DNA of 64,000 bases from Rhodospirillales bacterium. Lineage in GTDB: Bacteria; Pseudomonadota; Alphaproteobacteria; Acetobacterales; Acetobacteraceae. Shown in pieces: positions 18,044-26,987 of the stretch (the stretch's first letter is position 1; every line of letters starts with the position of its first letter). The DNA lies in the NCBI GenBank assembly GCA_028869995.1, contig JAGWQN010000116.1, forward strand, positions 1-64,000, read 5' to 3'. The notes under the pieces were generated by a model. The model saw only the letters and a list, made by a program, of their open reading frames with translations, ran no database searches and was not told the DNA's origin. Both the position numbers and the translations under genes were made by a program.

Positions 18044-20152
18044 ATGAGCACGGAAACCGGCAATGCGGGCACCGGCACCGTCTATACCGAACGCCATGGC
18101 GACATCGCGTTGCTGGTGTTCGACAATCCGCCGGTCAACGTCCTCTCTTCCGCCATGCGTCAGGCCCTGCGCCTGGCGCTCACCTCAGCACTCGAGGATG
18201 CGGGCGTCGCCGCCGTGGTGCTCGCATGCGCCGGGCGAACCTTCGTCGCTGGCGCCGATATCCGCGAGTTCGACGCGCCGCCGCCGCCCGAGACGACCGC
18301 CGGCAGCGTCTTCGATCAGATCGAGAACGCGCCGAAGCCGGTCGTCGCGGCTTTGCACGGCACGGCTCTGGGGGGTGGCTTCGAACTGGCACTGGCCTGC
18401 CACGGGCGCGTCATGGCGCCCGACGCGCGCGTGGGCCTGCCGGAAGTGCGGATCGGCCTGATACCCGGCGCCGGCGGCACCCAGCGCGTGCCGCGGCTCG
18501 CCGGAGCGATGGCGGCGCTCGACCTCGTCACCACCGGGCGGCAGGTGGCCGCCGACGAGGCCCTCCGACTGGGGCTGGTGGACGAGATCGCGACCGATAT
18601 CCGCGTCGCCGCCATGGTGCGCGCGCGGGCTCTGGTCGCCGCGGGCAGCTGGCCGCGCACCAGCGACCATCCGGTTCCCGCAGGGGACCGCGCCGCCTTC
18701 GACGCCGCCGTTGCCGCGGTGCGCAAGCGCGCGCGGGGCGCAGAGGCGCCGGTCGCGGCGGCGGAGGCCATCCGCTGGGCACTCGACCTGCCCTTCGCGG
18801 AGGCCTGCGCGAGGGAGCGAGCCGAGAGCCAGCGCCTGCGCCGCGCGCCGCAGAGCCGGGCGCTTCGACACCTGTTCCACGCCGAGCGCCTCGCCGCGCG
18901 GATCCCGCCGGAGGGCAAGCGGGTTCCCTCGCCATGGCCGATCGCGCGCACGGGCGTGGTGGGTGGCGGCACGATGGGCTCCGGCATCGCCATCGCCCTC
19001 GCCGGCGCCGGTTTGCCCGTGGTGCTCGTGGAGGCCGACGAAGCCGCGGCCGGTGCCGCCGAGGCCCGCGTGCTCGCGGTCCTGGATCGCCAGGTCAAGG
19101 GCGGACGCCTTACCCCCGCGGCCCGCGCGGAGCGCCTGGGGCGGATCACCTTTTGCGCCGACCTGCTGATGCTGGCCGACGCCGACCTGGTGATCGAGGC
19201 GATCGTCGAGGAACTCGCAGCGAAGGAAACCCTGTTCCGCCGCCTCTCGGCGGTGACACGGCGCGACACGATTCTGGCCTCGAACACCTCGCGGCTCGAC
19301 GTCGATCTGCTCGCGGATGTCGTCGATGCGCCGGAACGGGTTCTGGGCATGCATTTCTTCAGCCCGGCACACGTGATGCGCCTGATCGAGGTCGTGCGGA
19401 CGCCGCGCACCGCAGCCGAGGTGCTGGCCACAGCGATCACGCTCGCCAAGCGGCTGCACAAGCTGCCGGTCGTCAGCGGGATCTGCGACGGGTTCATCGG
19501 CAACCGCATCCTGACCCGCTGGCGCACACAATGCGATTACCTGCTCGAGGACGGCGCCATGCCCGAACAGGTGGACGCGGCGCTCGAGGCCTATGGGTTC
19601 GCGATGGGGCCCTATGCCGTCGCCGACCTCGCGGGGCTCGATATCGGCTGGGCCGGGCGCAAGCGTGCGGCGGCAACGCGCGATCCTCGCGTGCGCTACG
19701 TGGCCATCGCCGACTGGATCTGCGAGATGGGCCGGTTCGGGCAGAAGACGGGCGCCGGCTATTATCGCCATGACGCCGAGGGCCGGCACGTCGACCCGAC
19801 GATCACGCAGCTGGTGCTGCGCGCCTCGCGCGAGAAGCAGATCACGCGGCGCGAGGTCGGGGCGGAGGAGATTGTGGCGCGCGTGCATGCGGCGATGGTG
19901 AACGAGGCGGCGAAAATTCTCGCCGAGGGCATCGCGCAGCGGCCCTCCGACATCGATCTCGTGCTGGTCAATGGCTATGGCTACCCGGCGTGGCGCGGCG
20001 GGCCGATGCACGAGGCGGACGTCAAGGGCATCAAGGCCGTGCTCGCCGAGGTCGAGGCCATGGCGGCGGCGAGTGGGGCCGGCTGGGAGCCGGCACCGCT
20101 GCTGCGCGAGATGGCCGAGGCCGGTCGCCGCTTCGCCGATATGAACATCTAG
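18044..20152 (+). CDS. Bifunctional enoyl-CoA hydratase / 3-hydroxyacyl-CoA dehydrogenase (FadJ/FadB-like)
   Basis: Fatty acid beta-oxidation multifunctional enzyme, 702 aa. The N-terminal crotonase domain (about 1-190) has the oxyanion-hole segments FVAGADIREF and GTALGGGFELALACHGR, and the catalytic-Glu region LPEVRIGLIPGAGGTQ. The NAD-binding domain starts near residue 303 with VVGGGTMGSGIAIALAGAG, and HFFSPAHVMRLIEVV carries the catalytic His of hydroxyacyl-CoA dehydrogenases. Two C-terminal dehydrogenase repeats follow (GFIGNRILT; NGYGYPAWRGGPM). The start at 18044 is well supported by AAAGGAGG nine bases upstream. No thiolase gene is adjacent. Confidence 0.94.
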   Translation: MSTETGNAGTGTVYTERHGDIALLVFDNPPVNVLSSAMRQALRLALTSALEDAGVAAVVLACAGRTFVAGADIREFDAPPPPETTAGSVFDQIENAPKPVVAALHGTALGGGFELALACHGRVMAPDARVGLPEVRIGLIPGAGGTQRVPRLAGAMAALDLVTTGRQVAADEALRLGLVDEIATDIRVAAMVRARALVAAGSWPRTSDHPVPAGDRAAFDAAVAAVRKRARGAEAPVAAAEAIRWALDLPFAEACARERAESQRLRRAPQSRALRHLFHAERLAARIPPEGKRVPSPWPIARTGVVGGGTMGSGIAIALAGAGLPVVLVEADEAAAGAAEARVLAVLDRQVKGGRLTPAARAERLGRITFCADLLMLADADLVIEAIVEELAAKETLFRRLSAVTRRDTILASNTSRLDVDLLADVVDAPERVLGMHFFSPAHVMRLIEVVRTPRTAAEVLATAITLAKRLHKLPVVSGICDGFIGNRILTRWRTQCDYLLEDGAMPEQVDAALEAYGFAMGPYAVADLAGLDIGWAGRKRAAATRDPRVRYVAIADWICEMGRFGQKTGAGYYRHDAEGRHVDPTITQLVLRASREKQITRREVGAEEIVARVHAAMVNEAAKILAEGIAQRPSDIDLVLVNGYGYPAWRGGPMHEADVKGIKAVLAEVEAMAAASGAGWEPAPLLREMAEAGRRFADMNI

Positions 20153-20202
20153 CCAGCCACACGCGTCGACACCTGCCTGCACGCCATCCGGGACAAACGA
20201 CC

Positions 20203-21390
20203 ATGCCGACCCTGCCGACGGATCAAGGTTCAACATCGAAGGCCGTCGCCTGGCTCCAGTCGCGCCAGGCGGACATGCTGCGCCTGCTCGAGGAGCTCGT
20301 GAACACCGATTCCTCCTCGCGCGACAAGGCGGCGGTCGATCGTGCGGGCGATGTGCTGCGCCGCTTCTTTGCGACCCAGGGCATCGCGATCGAGGTCGAG
20401 CCCCAGCACGCGTTTGGCGACGTGCTGCGCGCCTGTGTGCCCCAGCCCGATGCGAACGATTCCCGTCCGATCCTGCTGATGGGCCATCGCGACACGGTCT
20501 TCCCACCCGGCGAGGCGGCGCGGCGACCGTTTCGTATCGATAAGGGGATGGCCTATGGTCCCGGCGTTGCCGACATGAAGGCCGGCCTCGTCGTCAACGC
20601 CTTTGTCCTCGCGGCCTTTCACGCGATGGGCGGCCACCCCTCGCCGCTCGTCGCGCTGATCACCAGCGACGAGGAAATCGCCTCCCCCGCGTGCCGCCCC
20701 GTGATCGAGCGCGAAGCACGCTCGGCTCGCGTCGCGCTCAACAGCGAACCCGGCCGCGCGAGCGGTAATATCGTCTCGGGGCGCAAGGGCGGGGTCTTCA
20801 TGCGCTTCGAGGTGTTCGGCCGCCCCGCCCATTCGGGTGCCAACTTCGCCGATGGCCGCTCGGCGATCGGCGCGCTCGCCCACAAGATCCTGAAACTGCA
20901 CGCGCTGACCGATCTCGCTCGCGGCACGACGGTCAATGTCGGCCTGGTGAGCGGCGGCCAGTCGGTGAACACCGTCGCCGCGCATGCGACCGGCGAGATC
21001 GACCTGCGCTATGTCCGTCTCGCGGACCGCCAGGCGGCTCTCGATGCCATCGGCGCGATCATGAACGCTGAGGACGAGCCCGGCACCTCCGCTCGCTTCG
21101 AAATCGCAGGCGAATTCCTGCCTCTGGAGCAGACCCCGGAGTCACAACGCCTGATGCGCCTCTACCTCGACGGCGCGGCCGAGCTTGGCATGGCGATCGA
21201 TGGCGAATTCACCGGCGGCTGTGCCGACTCCGGCTTCGCAGCGGCGCAGGGCACACCCACGCTATGCGGTCTCGGAGGCGTCGGCGGCAAGGCTCACACA
21301 CCGGACGAATATCTCGACATCGAAACGCTGGTGCCACGTGCCCAGGCGCTCGCCCAGCTGATCACCCGCCTCGGCGAAGCCGCTCTCTGA
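20203..21390 (+). CDS. M20 family metallopeptidase, glutamate carboxypeptidase (CPG2)-like
   Basis: Predicted dizinc carboxypeptidase/amidohydrolase, 395 aa. A full ligand set is visible: HRD in LLMGHRDTVFPPG, bridging Asp in GPGVADMKAG, the Glu pair in ITSDEEIAS, Glu in LNSEPGRA, and the terminal His in GGKAHTPDEYLDI; the lid-domain His is in GRPAHSGANF. The order resembles Pseudomonas CPG2, which removes C-terminal glutamate from folate or aryl-amide substrates, but specificity cannot be read. The ATG at 20203 follows a 50-base gap after the hydroxyacyl-CoA dehydrogenase. No signal peptide is apparent. It precedes the convergent gntR gene. Confidence 0.9.
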   Translation: MPTLPTDQGSTSKAVAWLQSRQADMLRLLEELVNTDSSSRDKAAVDRAGDVLRRFFATQGIAIEVEPQHAFGDVLRACVPQPDANDSRPILLMGHRDTVFPPGEAARRPFRIDKGMAYGPGVADMKAGLVVNAFVLAAFHAMGGHPSPLVALITSDEEIASPACRPVIEREARSARVALNSEPGRASGNIVSGRKGGVFMRFEVFGRPAHSGANFADGRSAIGALAHKILKLHALTDLARGTTVNVGLVSGGQSVNTVAAHATGEIDLRYVRLADRQAALDAIGAIMNAEDEPGTSARFEIAGEFLPLEQTPESQRLMRLYLDGAAELGMAIDGEFTGGCADSGFAAAQGTPTLCGLGGVGGKAHTPDEYLDIETLVPRAQALAQLITRLGEAAL

Positions 21391-21521
21391 GGCGCGAGGC
21401 GACCGCGTGTCCGCCGCGCGGCCAGGCCGCCGCGCCAACTTCGAGAACCGGCCGTGAGAATGGGGCCAAAAGCCTGCCCTGCGTTGCCCCGCAACCATGC
21501 GGCTCGGGCCACCCTCCGGGT

Positions 21522-22286
21522 TCAGCGAACCTCGTTCACGTAACGGTGATCCTCGGTTCTGGCCCGGTGGGTCGCGAGCAGGCAGGGGCGGCCGGTCTGG
21601 TCGAAGGAGGTCTCCTCGATCACGAGCAGCGCCGCGGGTGTGGGCAGCCCGAGCGCGGCGCGGTCGTCGGCGCTGGCCAGCTCTGCCCGCAATTCCTCGC
21701 GGGCAGCCGTGACCCGTATGCCCCACCGCTCCAACAGGTAGAGATAGAGTAGGCTCGGCAGCGCCGTCGCCTCACGCGGGAAGCCGGGAACGAGGCCCGC
21801 CGGGATGCGGTATTGGTCCAGCATGACCGCCTTGCCATCGACCCGGCGGAGACGATGAATGCGGATGACAGGCTCATTTGTTGCTATTCCGAGACGATAT
21901 GCGTCCTGCGCCGACGCGCCTTCCTCTCGCAGCAACAGTGTTACGGCCTGCGAATGAAGCAGCGCCCCGTCCGCTCCGCGGAGACGGAAATAGCGAAAGA
22001 AAAAGCGCAGGGCGTGAGCCGGGCTGCGCCCCGTCACCACCGTCCCCACCCGCGGACGACGGGTGAGGAGGCCCTCCGCGACCAGAGCGCCGAGCGCCTT
22101 GCGCACGGTCCCGACCGCGACGCCAAACTGAGCGCTGAGTTCCACTTCCCCGGGGATCGCTGTTCCGGGCGACCATGCGCCGAGGAGAATGCGCTCGGAC
22201 AGCGTGCGCTTGAGGCGCTCGTGCAGTGGCACGAAGCCTTCGTCACCGACGGGCGTGCTTGACAATCCTGTCGCCTTGGCTGGCAT
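21522..22286 (-). CDS. GntR-family transcriptional regulator (HutC/UTRA subfamily)
   Basis: DNA-binding regulator, 254 aa. An N-terminal winged helix-turn-helix (about residues 18-88; VPLHERLKRTLSERILLG, then PGEVELSAQFGVAVGTVRKAL) is followed by a UTRA ligand-sensing domain (about 100-245; ending TSFDQTGRPCLLATHRARTED). It is divergent from an M20/ABC importer operon, with only 33 bases between its ATG and the presumed start of that operon. A perfect inverted repeat lies in that gap, so repression of the operon and autoregulation are likely, relieved by a small ligand, perhaps the imported compound. Confidence 0.93.
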   Translation of the reverse strand: MPAKATGLSSTPVGDEGFVPLHERLKRTLSERILLGAWSPGTAIPGEVELSAQFGVAVGTVRKALGALVAEGLLTRRPRVGTVVTGRSPAHALRFFFRYFRLRGADGALLHSQAVTLLLREEGASAQDAYRLGIATNEPVIRIHRLRRVDGKAVMLDQYRIPAGLVPGFPREATALPSLLYLYLLERWGIRVTAAREELRAELASADDRAALGLPTPAALLVIEETSFDQTGRPCLLATHRARTEDHRYVNEVR

Positions 22287-22289
22287 ACT
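22259..22289 (+). promoter_or_regulatory. Predicted sigma-70 promoter for the M20/ABC importer operon
   Basis: A perfect -35 hexamer TTGACA at 22259-22264 is followed 19 bases later by CATACT at 22284-22289 (four of six matches to TATAAT). Transcription would begin near 22296, inside the inverted repeat at 22292-22307, which is the expected geometry for a repressor-controlled promoter. The spacing is slightly long and the -10 is weak, so this is tentative. Confidence 0.45.
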
Positions 22290-22291
22290 CT

Positions 22292-22307
22292 ATTTCTACA
22301 CAGAAAT
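22292..22307. promoter_or_regulatory. Candidate GntR operator: perfect inverted repeat
   Basis: ATTTCT-ACAC-AGAAAT is a perfect 6-bp dyad with a 4-base spacer, located between gntR (start 22286, minus) and the divergent M20 gene (plus). It begins 6 bases upstream of the gntR ATG and covers the predicted start of the rightward transcript. Position and symmetry fit a binding site for the dimeric GntR protein controlling both directions; the binding itself is inferred. Confidence 0.6.
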
Positions 22308-22319
22308 GCGGAGGCTCCA

Positions 22320-23621
22320 ATCCCCGCTCTTTCCGCCGCGGCCGCGCCTTCCCGGCTCGCCCACGCCGCGTCCATCATCGCGGAACGGGAGACGATCTGG
22401 CTCGATGCGCTGCGCCTGCTCCTCGAGGTGGACACGAGTTTCCCGCCGGGGGGTGGCTACACGGCGTTTGCCGACCTGCTCGAGACCCTCCTTGCTCCCC
22501 GCGGCTTCGCCTGCCAGCGCGTGGAGGTGCCGCCGGCGCTGTGGACGACCCCCGAAAGCGAAGGTCCGCGGGTCAACCTCATCGCCCGGCCCGCACAACG
22601 GCGTCATCCGGCCTGCGGCGTTTACGTGCACACCGACACCGTGCCCGCCGGCGAGGGCTGGACGCGCCCTGCCTTGACGCTGACGCGCGAGGGGGACCGG
22701 CTGTACGGCCGCGGGACCGCCGACATGAAGGGGGCGATCGTGGCCCTGCTCGCCGCCATCGACGCAGCCTCCGTCGCCGGCCTGGCGCTGGCGCGCGACC
22801 CGGTGCTTCTCGCCTGCACGGACGAGGAGGGGGGGCTCTATCCGGGCATTCGGTATCTTGCCGAACAGAACCTGCTTGGCTGCGAGGAACTCATCTGCCT
22901 CAACGGCGGGGCCGCGCCGCGCATCTGGGCTGGCTGTTTCGGCAGCCTGGACGTCGCCATCACGGTCGAGGGGCGGGCAGCCCATTCCGGCGATCCCGGG
23001 CCGCTCGGCGTGAACGCGGTTGAGGAAGCCCTGCCGGTGCTTGCCCGGTTGATGAACCTCAAGCGCGACGTCGAGGCGCGCGCCTCAGCCATGCCGCCGC
23101 CGCCGCACCGGGCCGGGCCCCTGACGGCGCGGCTCACGATTGCCGCGATCCATGGCGGGGCCAAGGGCTCGGCGCTGCCGGGAAGCTGCCGCATCCTGGT
23201 CAACCGGCGCGTGATGCCGGAAGAAAGCATGCCGGCCGCACTCGCCGAGATCGAGGGGGCGGTGCACGCGAGCCGCGAAGGCAGCAGGGCGCTGTCGATC
23301 ACAACCCAGCTTGTCGGCCGCCTCGATCCTGTCACGAACCCCGATGGCGACGCGTGCTGGCCGCGCTGGCGGCAGGCCCTCGCATGGGGTTCCGGCTGGC
23401 CTGAGCCCAGCTTCGCGCGCTACGGCTCCTCGACCAGTTCGGACATGGGTTTCGTCCAGCGCGCGGGCCTTTCCGAAATCATGCTCGGGGGCCTCGTCCG
23501 GCCGGAAAGCCGCGGCCACGGCCCTGACGAATTCACGACGGTCCAGGACATCGCCGCGCTCGCGCGCAGCCTGCTCGCCTACCTCGCCGATTGCCCCATT
23601 CCTTCAGGAGACCCGTCATGA
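22320..23621 (+). CDS. M20 family metallopeptidase (ArgE/DapE-like), apparent ATC start
   Basis: Predicted zinc amidohydrolase, about 433 aa. Motifs are HTD in GVYVHTDTVPAG, bridging Asp in GRGTADMKGA, the Glu pair in ACTDEEGGLYPG, lid His in GRAAHSGDPG, and terminal His in RGHGPDEF; the fourth-ligand position reads LNGG where Asp/Glu is usual. The family-typical N-terminal helix (SIIAERETIWLDALRLLLE) lies upstream of the only canonical in-frame start, GTG 22428. From the in-frame stop at 22260 to 22428 there is no ATG, GTG or TTG, but an ATC at 22320 sits 5 bases after a GGAGG. I therefore place the start at 22320; GTG 22428 is the conservative alternative. The stop overlaps the next gene (ATGA). 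Confidence 0.85.
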   Translation: MPALSAAAAPSRLAHAASIIAERETIWLDALRLLLEVDTSFPPGGGYTAFADLLETLLAPRGFACQRVEVPPALWTTPESEGPRVNLIARPAQRRHPACGVYVHTDTVPAGEGWTRPALTLTREGDRLYGRGTADMKGAIVALLAAIDAASVAGLALARDPVLLACTDEEGGLYPGIRYLAEQNLLGCEELICLNGGAAPRIWAGCFGSLDVAITVEGRAAHSGDPGPLGVNAVEEALPVLARLMNLKRDVEARASAMPPPPHRAGPLTARLTIAAIHGGAKGSALPGSCRILVNRRVMPEESMPAALAEIEGAVHASREGSRALSITTQLVGRLDPVTNPDGDACWPRWRQALAWGSGWPEPSFARYGSSTSSDMGFVQRAGLSEIMLGGLVRPESRGHGPDEFTTVQDIAALARSLLAYLADCPIPSGDPS

Positions 23622-25180
23622 CCCCACGCCGCACCGTCCTCGCCGGCGCCGCCGCGCTCGGCGCCACCCTCCCCCTCTCGCCCCTTTTCTCCTCGGCGGA
23701 AGCCGCGACCTTGGCGCCACGCCGGGGCGGGGTGCTGCGGATCTCCGTAGGCCAGGCCGCCAGCGTGCTGAACCCTCTGCTCACGCGGGTGAACCCCGAA
23801 TATCTGCTGAGCGAACTTCTCTATTCCGGTCTGACACGCCTGCGGCTCGACATGACGGCCGAACCGGACCTGGCTGAAAGCTGGACGACGAGCCCCGACC
23901 TCACGACCTGGACGTTCAAGCTGCGGCCCAACCTCGCCTTCCAGGACGGCACGCCGTGCACCAGCAAGGATGTCGAGGCGAGCTTCCAACGCATGATGGA
24001 TCCGAAGAGCGGGTCTGCCGCGCGCACCAACATCGGACCGGTGCACGATGTCGTGGCCACGGACGCGACGACCGTCGTCTTCCACCTCAAGGGGCCCTAC
24101 GCGGACCTTCCCGTGGCGCTCGCCTACACCAACGCCAAGATCATTCCGGAGGCGATCGCCAAGGGCGACATGAGCGTGCTGTCGCACAGCGCCAACGGCA
24201 CCGGCCCGTTCAAGCTCGTCTCGTTCTCGCCCGAGCGCGAGGTCATCGTCGAGCGCAACCCGCATTACTGGGACCCCACGCGTCCGCACGTCGATCGGGT
24301 CGAGGTCGTGGTTTATCCCGACCCCACGGCGGAGGCTTCGGCCCTGATTGCGGGTGATACCGACCTCATGGCCGAGACCCAGCCTTCGCAATTCGGGCGG
24401 CTCAAATCCGCAAAGGGGGTGGTGCCGCTGCGTGTTCCATCCGGCCAGTTCCTGAACGTGAACATGGCCTGCTACGCCAAGCCGTTCTCCGACATGCGCA
24501 TACGGCAGGCCCTGGCCCTCACCGTCGATCGCAAGGCGATGGTCGGGTTCGTGGCGGAGGGTTACGGCACGCCTGGCGACGACACCCCCATCAGCCCCGC
24601 TTATCATTTCTACCACAATATGCCGCTGAAGAAGCGCAACATCGCCGAGGCACGCAGGCTGCTGGCGGAAGCGGGCTACCCCAACGGCATTGATCTGACC
24701 CTCGTCGCCTCGGTGAACCCGTCGACACGGGCGCAGCTGGCCGTCGCGATCCGGGAGATGGCCAAGGAAGCGGGGTTCCGCATCGAGGTGCAGACCATGC
24801 CGCACGCGACATACCTCGCGACGGTCTGGAAGAAAGGGCATTTCTATGTCGGCTTCTACAACATGCAGGCGACGGCCGATGCGATCTTCTCCCTCCTCTA
24901 CACCTCCAATGCCGCTTGGCCGGAGACGCGATGGGACAACAAGCAGTTCGACACGCTGGTGGAACAGGCACGCCTCACCACCGACGAGGCCAAGCGGGCA
25001 GCGTTCTATGCGCAGGCCCAGCAACTGATGAACGAGCAGGTACCCTCCGTCATTCCGGTCTTCTTTGACCTCCTGGCGGCCAAACGCAACTATGTGGAGA
25101 ACTACGCCCTCAATCCGCGCGGCGCCGTCTTCCTGCTGGACAAGCTGTGGCTCGGCAAGGGCGCGCCCCATCGTGCCTGA
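23618..25180 (+). CDS. ABC transporter substrate-binding protein, family 5 (dipeptide/oligopeptide type)
   Basis: Periplasmic solute-binding protein, 520 aa. The N terminus has a twin-arginine-like export signal (TPRRTVLAGAAALG, then a hydrophobic stretch ending SSAEAA). Body motifs of SBP_bac_5 are LAESWTTSPDLTTWTFKLR near the start, DGTPCTSKDVEASF, and NGTGPFKLVSF. The ATG at 23618 overlaps the M20 stop and has CAGGAG upstream, so an earlier in-frame start at 23591 is unlikely. It heads the transport part of the operon: two permeases, a fused ATPase and a further M20 homologue follow. The ligand is probably a peptide or acylated amino acid that the M20 enzymes process. Confidence 0.93.
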   Translation: MTPRRTVLAGAAALGATLPLSPLFSSAEAATLAPRRGGVLRISVGQAASVLNPLLTRVNPEYLLSELLYSGLTRLRLDMTAEPDLAESWTTSPDLTTWTFKLRPNLAFQDGTPCTSKDVEASFQRMMDPKSGSAARTNIGPVHDVVATDATTVVFHLKGPYADLPVALAYTNAKIIPEAIAKGDMSVLSHSANGTGPFKLVSFSPEREVIVERNPHYWDPTRPHVDRVEVVVYPDPTAEASALIAGDTDLMAETQPSQFGRLKSAKGVVPLRVPSGQFLNVNMACYAKPFSDMRIRQALALTVDRKAMVGFVAEGYGTPGDDTPISPAYHFYHNMPLKKRNIAEARRLLAEAGYPNGIDLTLVASVNPSTRAQLAVAIREMAKEAGFRIEVQTMPHATYLATVWKKGHFYVGFYNMQATADAIFSLLYTSNAAWPETRWDNKQFDTLVEQARLTTDEAKRAAFYAQAQQLMNEQVPSVIPVFFDLLAAKRNYVENYALNPRGAVFLLDKLWLGKGAPHRA

Positions 25181-25216
25181 GACGGCCACCATCGAAGCCG
25201 CGGCCTGAGCTGAGGG

Positions 25217-26164
25217 ATGTCGCTCACCTGGCTGTCGCGCCGCTTGCTGCTGATGGCGTACACCATGCTCGTGGTCGCGGTGCTGGTGTTCGCCATCACG
25301 CAGGTGCTCCCTGCCGATGCCGCCGTGACGCTGCTGGGGCAGAACGCGACGCCTGCCGCGCTCCTCGCGCTGCGCCAGAAGCTCGGTCTCACCGATCCGA
25401 CGTGGTTGCAGTTCTGGCACTGGCTCTGGTCTCTGCTGCACGGGAATTTCGGTACATCGATGCGCACGGGCCTGCCGGTGGGGCCGACGATGTTCGCCGC
25501 GCTCTCACGCTCGCTGCTGCTGGCGGCCTGCTCCATCCTGCTGATGCTGGTTATCGCAGTGCCGCTTGGCGTCCTGGCGGCGCTGCGGCGCGGCAGCGCG
25601 CTCGACGTCTTCGCCAGCCTCGTCTCCTATCTTGGCATTTCGGTGCCCGAGTTCGTCACGGCCACGTTCGTCCTTGTCGTGCTCGCCGACCGGCTGGGCT
25701 GGTTGCCGGCCACCGGCTATGTGCCGCTTTCGCAACATTTCGCCGACGGCGTTCGCCATCTCATCGCGCCGGTGCTCACCATTTCGCTCGTCCTGATCGC
25801 GCATGTCGCGCGCATGATGCGCTCCGAAACGATTGATGTGCTTGCCAGCGACTATGTCCGGGCGGCCCAGCTGAAGGGCCTCCTGCGCCGGACGGTGCTC
25901 GTGCGCCACGTGTTGCGCAATGCGCTGCTGCCGGTTGTGACCGTGGTGGCGCTCGATGTGGGCTACCTGCTCGGCGGCATCATCGTCGTCGAGGAGATCT
26001 TCGCGATACCGGGCATCGGTCGCGAATTGCTGATCGCGATCCAGAACCGCGATCTGCCGTCCATACAGGCCGGGGCGCTGATCATGGCCGGAACCTATGC
26101 GGTCGCCAATCTTCTCGCGGACATCGCCTATGCGCTGCTGGACCCGCGGCTGCGCTATGACTGA
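25217..26164 (+). CDS. ABC transporter permease, DppB/OppB type
   Basis: Inner-membrane permease, 315 aa, with six hydrophobic segments; the first is MLVVAVLVFAITQVLPADAA. The long periplasmic loop after it contains ALRQKLGLTDPTWLQFWHWL, typical of DppB. The cytoplasmic EAA coupling loop reads DYVRAAQLKGLLRRTVLVRH and ends in the conserved NALLPVVTVV. It overlaps the DppC-type gene by 8 bases and lies 36 bases after the binding-protein gene, so one polycistronic transcript is expected. Confidence 0.94.
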   Translation: MSLTWLSRRLLLMAYTMLVVAVLVFAITQVLPADAAVTLLGQNATPAALLALRQKLGLTDPTWLQFWHWLWSLLHGNFGTSMRTGLPVGPTMFAALSRSLLLAACSILLMLVIAVPLGVLAALRRGSALDVFASLVSYLGISVPEFVTATFVLVVLADRLGWLPATGYVPLSQHFADGVRHLIAPVLTISLVLIAHVARMMRSETIDVLASDYVRAAQLKGLLRRTVLVRHVLRNALLPVVTVVALDVGYLLGGIIVVEEIFAIPGIGRELLIAIQNRDLPSIQAGALIMAGTYAVANLLADIAYALLDPRLRYD

Positions 26165-26987
26165 CCTGCTGCGACGCCTGTTTCGTACCAGACAAGGCGC
26201 CTTTGGCGTCTCGATCCTCATGATCGTGACCCTGATCTGCCTGCTCGGACCTGCGCTCGCGCCCTACAGCCCGGACCGCATGGACTTCCTCGGCCGCTTC
26301 GCCGCCCCGGGTGTCCGGCACTGGCTGGGCGCAGACCAGTTCGGACGCGATGAGCTTTCCCGCCTCCTCTATGGTGCGCGCGACACGGTGCCGGCGGCGC
26401 TGCTGGCGACGCTTGCGGGCACCCTCGTCGGCGCCGTCCTCGGCACACTCTCGGCCTATGCCGGCGGCTCCTGGGACGAAGCCATCATGCGCACCATCGA
26501 CGCGGTCATGGCGATTCCCGGGCTGCTGCTCGCCTTGCTGATTGCCAGCACGCTGGGCGGGGGCGAGCAAAGCGCCCTCCTCGCGATCGCCATCGCCTTC
26601 GCGCCCGGCATGGCCCGCATCACCCGCAGCGTCGCGCTCGCGGCCCGTCAGGAAGAGTACGTGGCCGCGGCCATCGCCCGGGGTGAAAGCGGCGTTCGGA
26701 TCGTGTTCGCCGAAATGCTGCCGAACGTCATCGCGCCGGTGATCGTCGAGACCACGATCCGCGTCTCCTTCGCGGTGATGCTGCTGGCGACGTTGAGCTT
26801 CCTCGGCCTCGGTGCGCAGCCGCCCTCCTCGGAGTGGGGGCTGCTGGTCAGCGACGGGCGCACCTATCTGCATGATGCGCCTTGGCTGGTGCTGGTTCCT
26901 GGCGCCGCGATCGCCATCAGCGCGATCGGGTTCAACCTGCTCGGAGACGGGCTGCGCGATGCGCTCAACCCGCGCGACGAGCGATGA
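26157..26987 (+). CDS. ABC transporter permease, DppC/OppC type
   Basis: Inner-membrane permease, 276 aa, partner of the preceding DppB-like protein. Family marks are the N-terminal PYSPDRMDFLGRFAAPG and GADQFGRDELSRLLYG, and the EAA loop EEYVAAAIARGESGVRIVFAEMLPN followed by VIAPVIVE. The ATG at 26157 (MTDLLRRLF) overlaps dppB by 8 bases; an in-frame start at 26097 would place 20 unrelated residues before the family N terminus. It ends overlapping the ATPase gene by 4 bases. Confidence 0.94.
   Translation: MTDLLRRLFRTRQGAFGVSILMIVTLICLLGPALAPYSPDRMDFLGRFAAPGVRHWLGADQFGRDELSRLLYGARDTVPAALLATLAGTLVGAVLGTLSAYAGGSWDEAIMRTIDAVMAIPGLLLALLIASTLGGGEQSALLAIAIAFAPGMARITRSVALAARQEEYVAAAIARGESGVRIVFAEMLPNVIAPVIVETTIRVSFAVMLLATLSFLGLGAQPPSSEWGLLVSDGRTYLHDAPWLVLVPGAAIAISAIGFNLLGDGLRDALNPRDER

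Noticed and set aside
18185-20506. 773-codon minus-strand open frame opposite the hydroxyacyl-CoA dehydrogenase gene
   Set aside because: Pure antisense shadow; the plus-strand product has all catalytic motifs.
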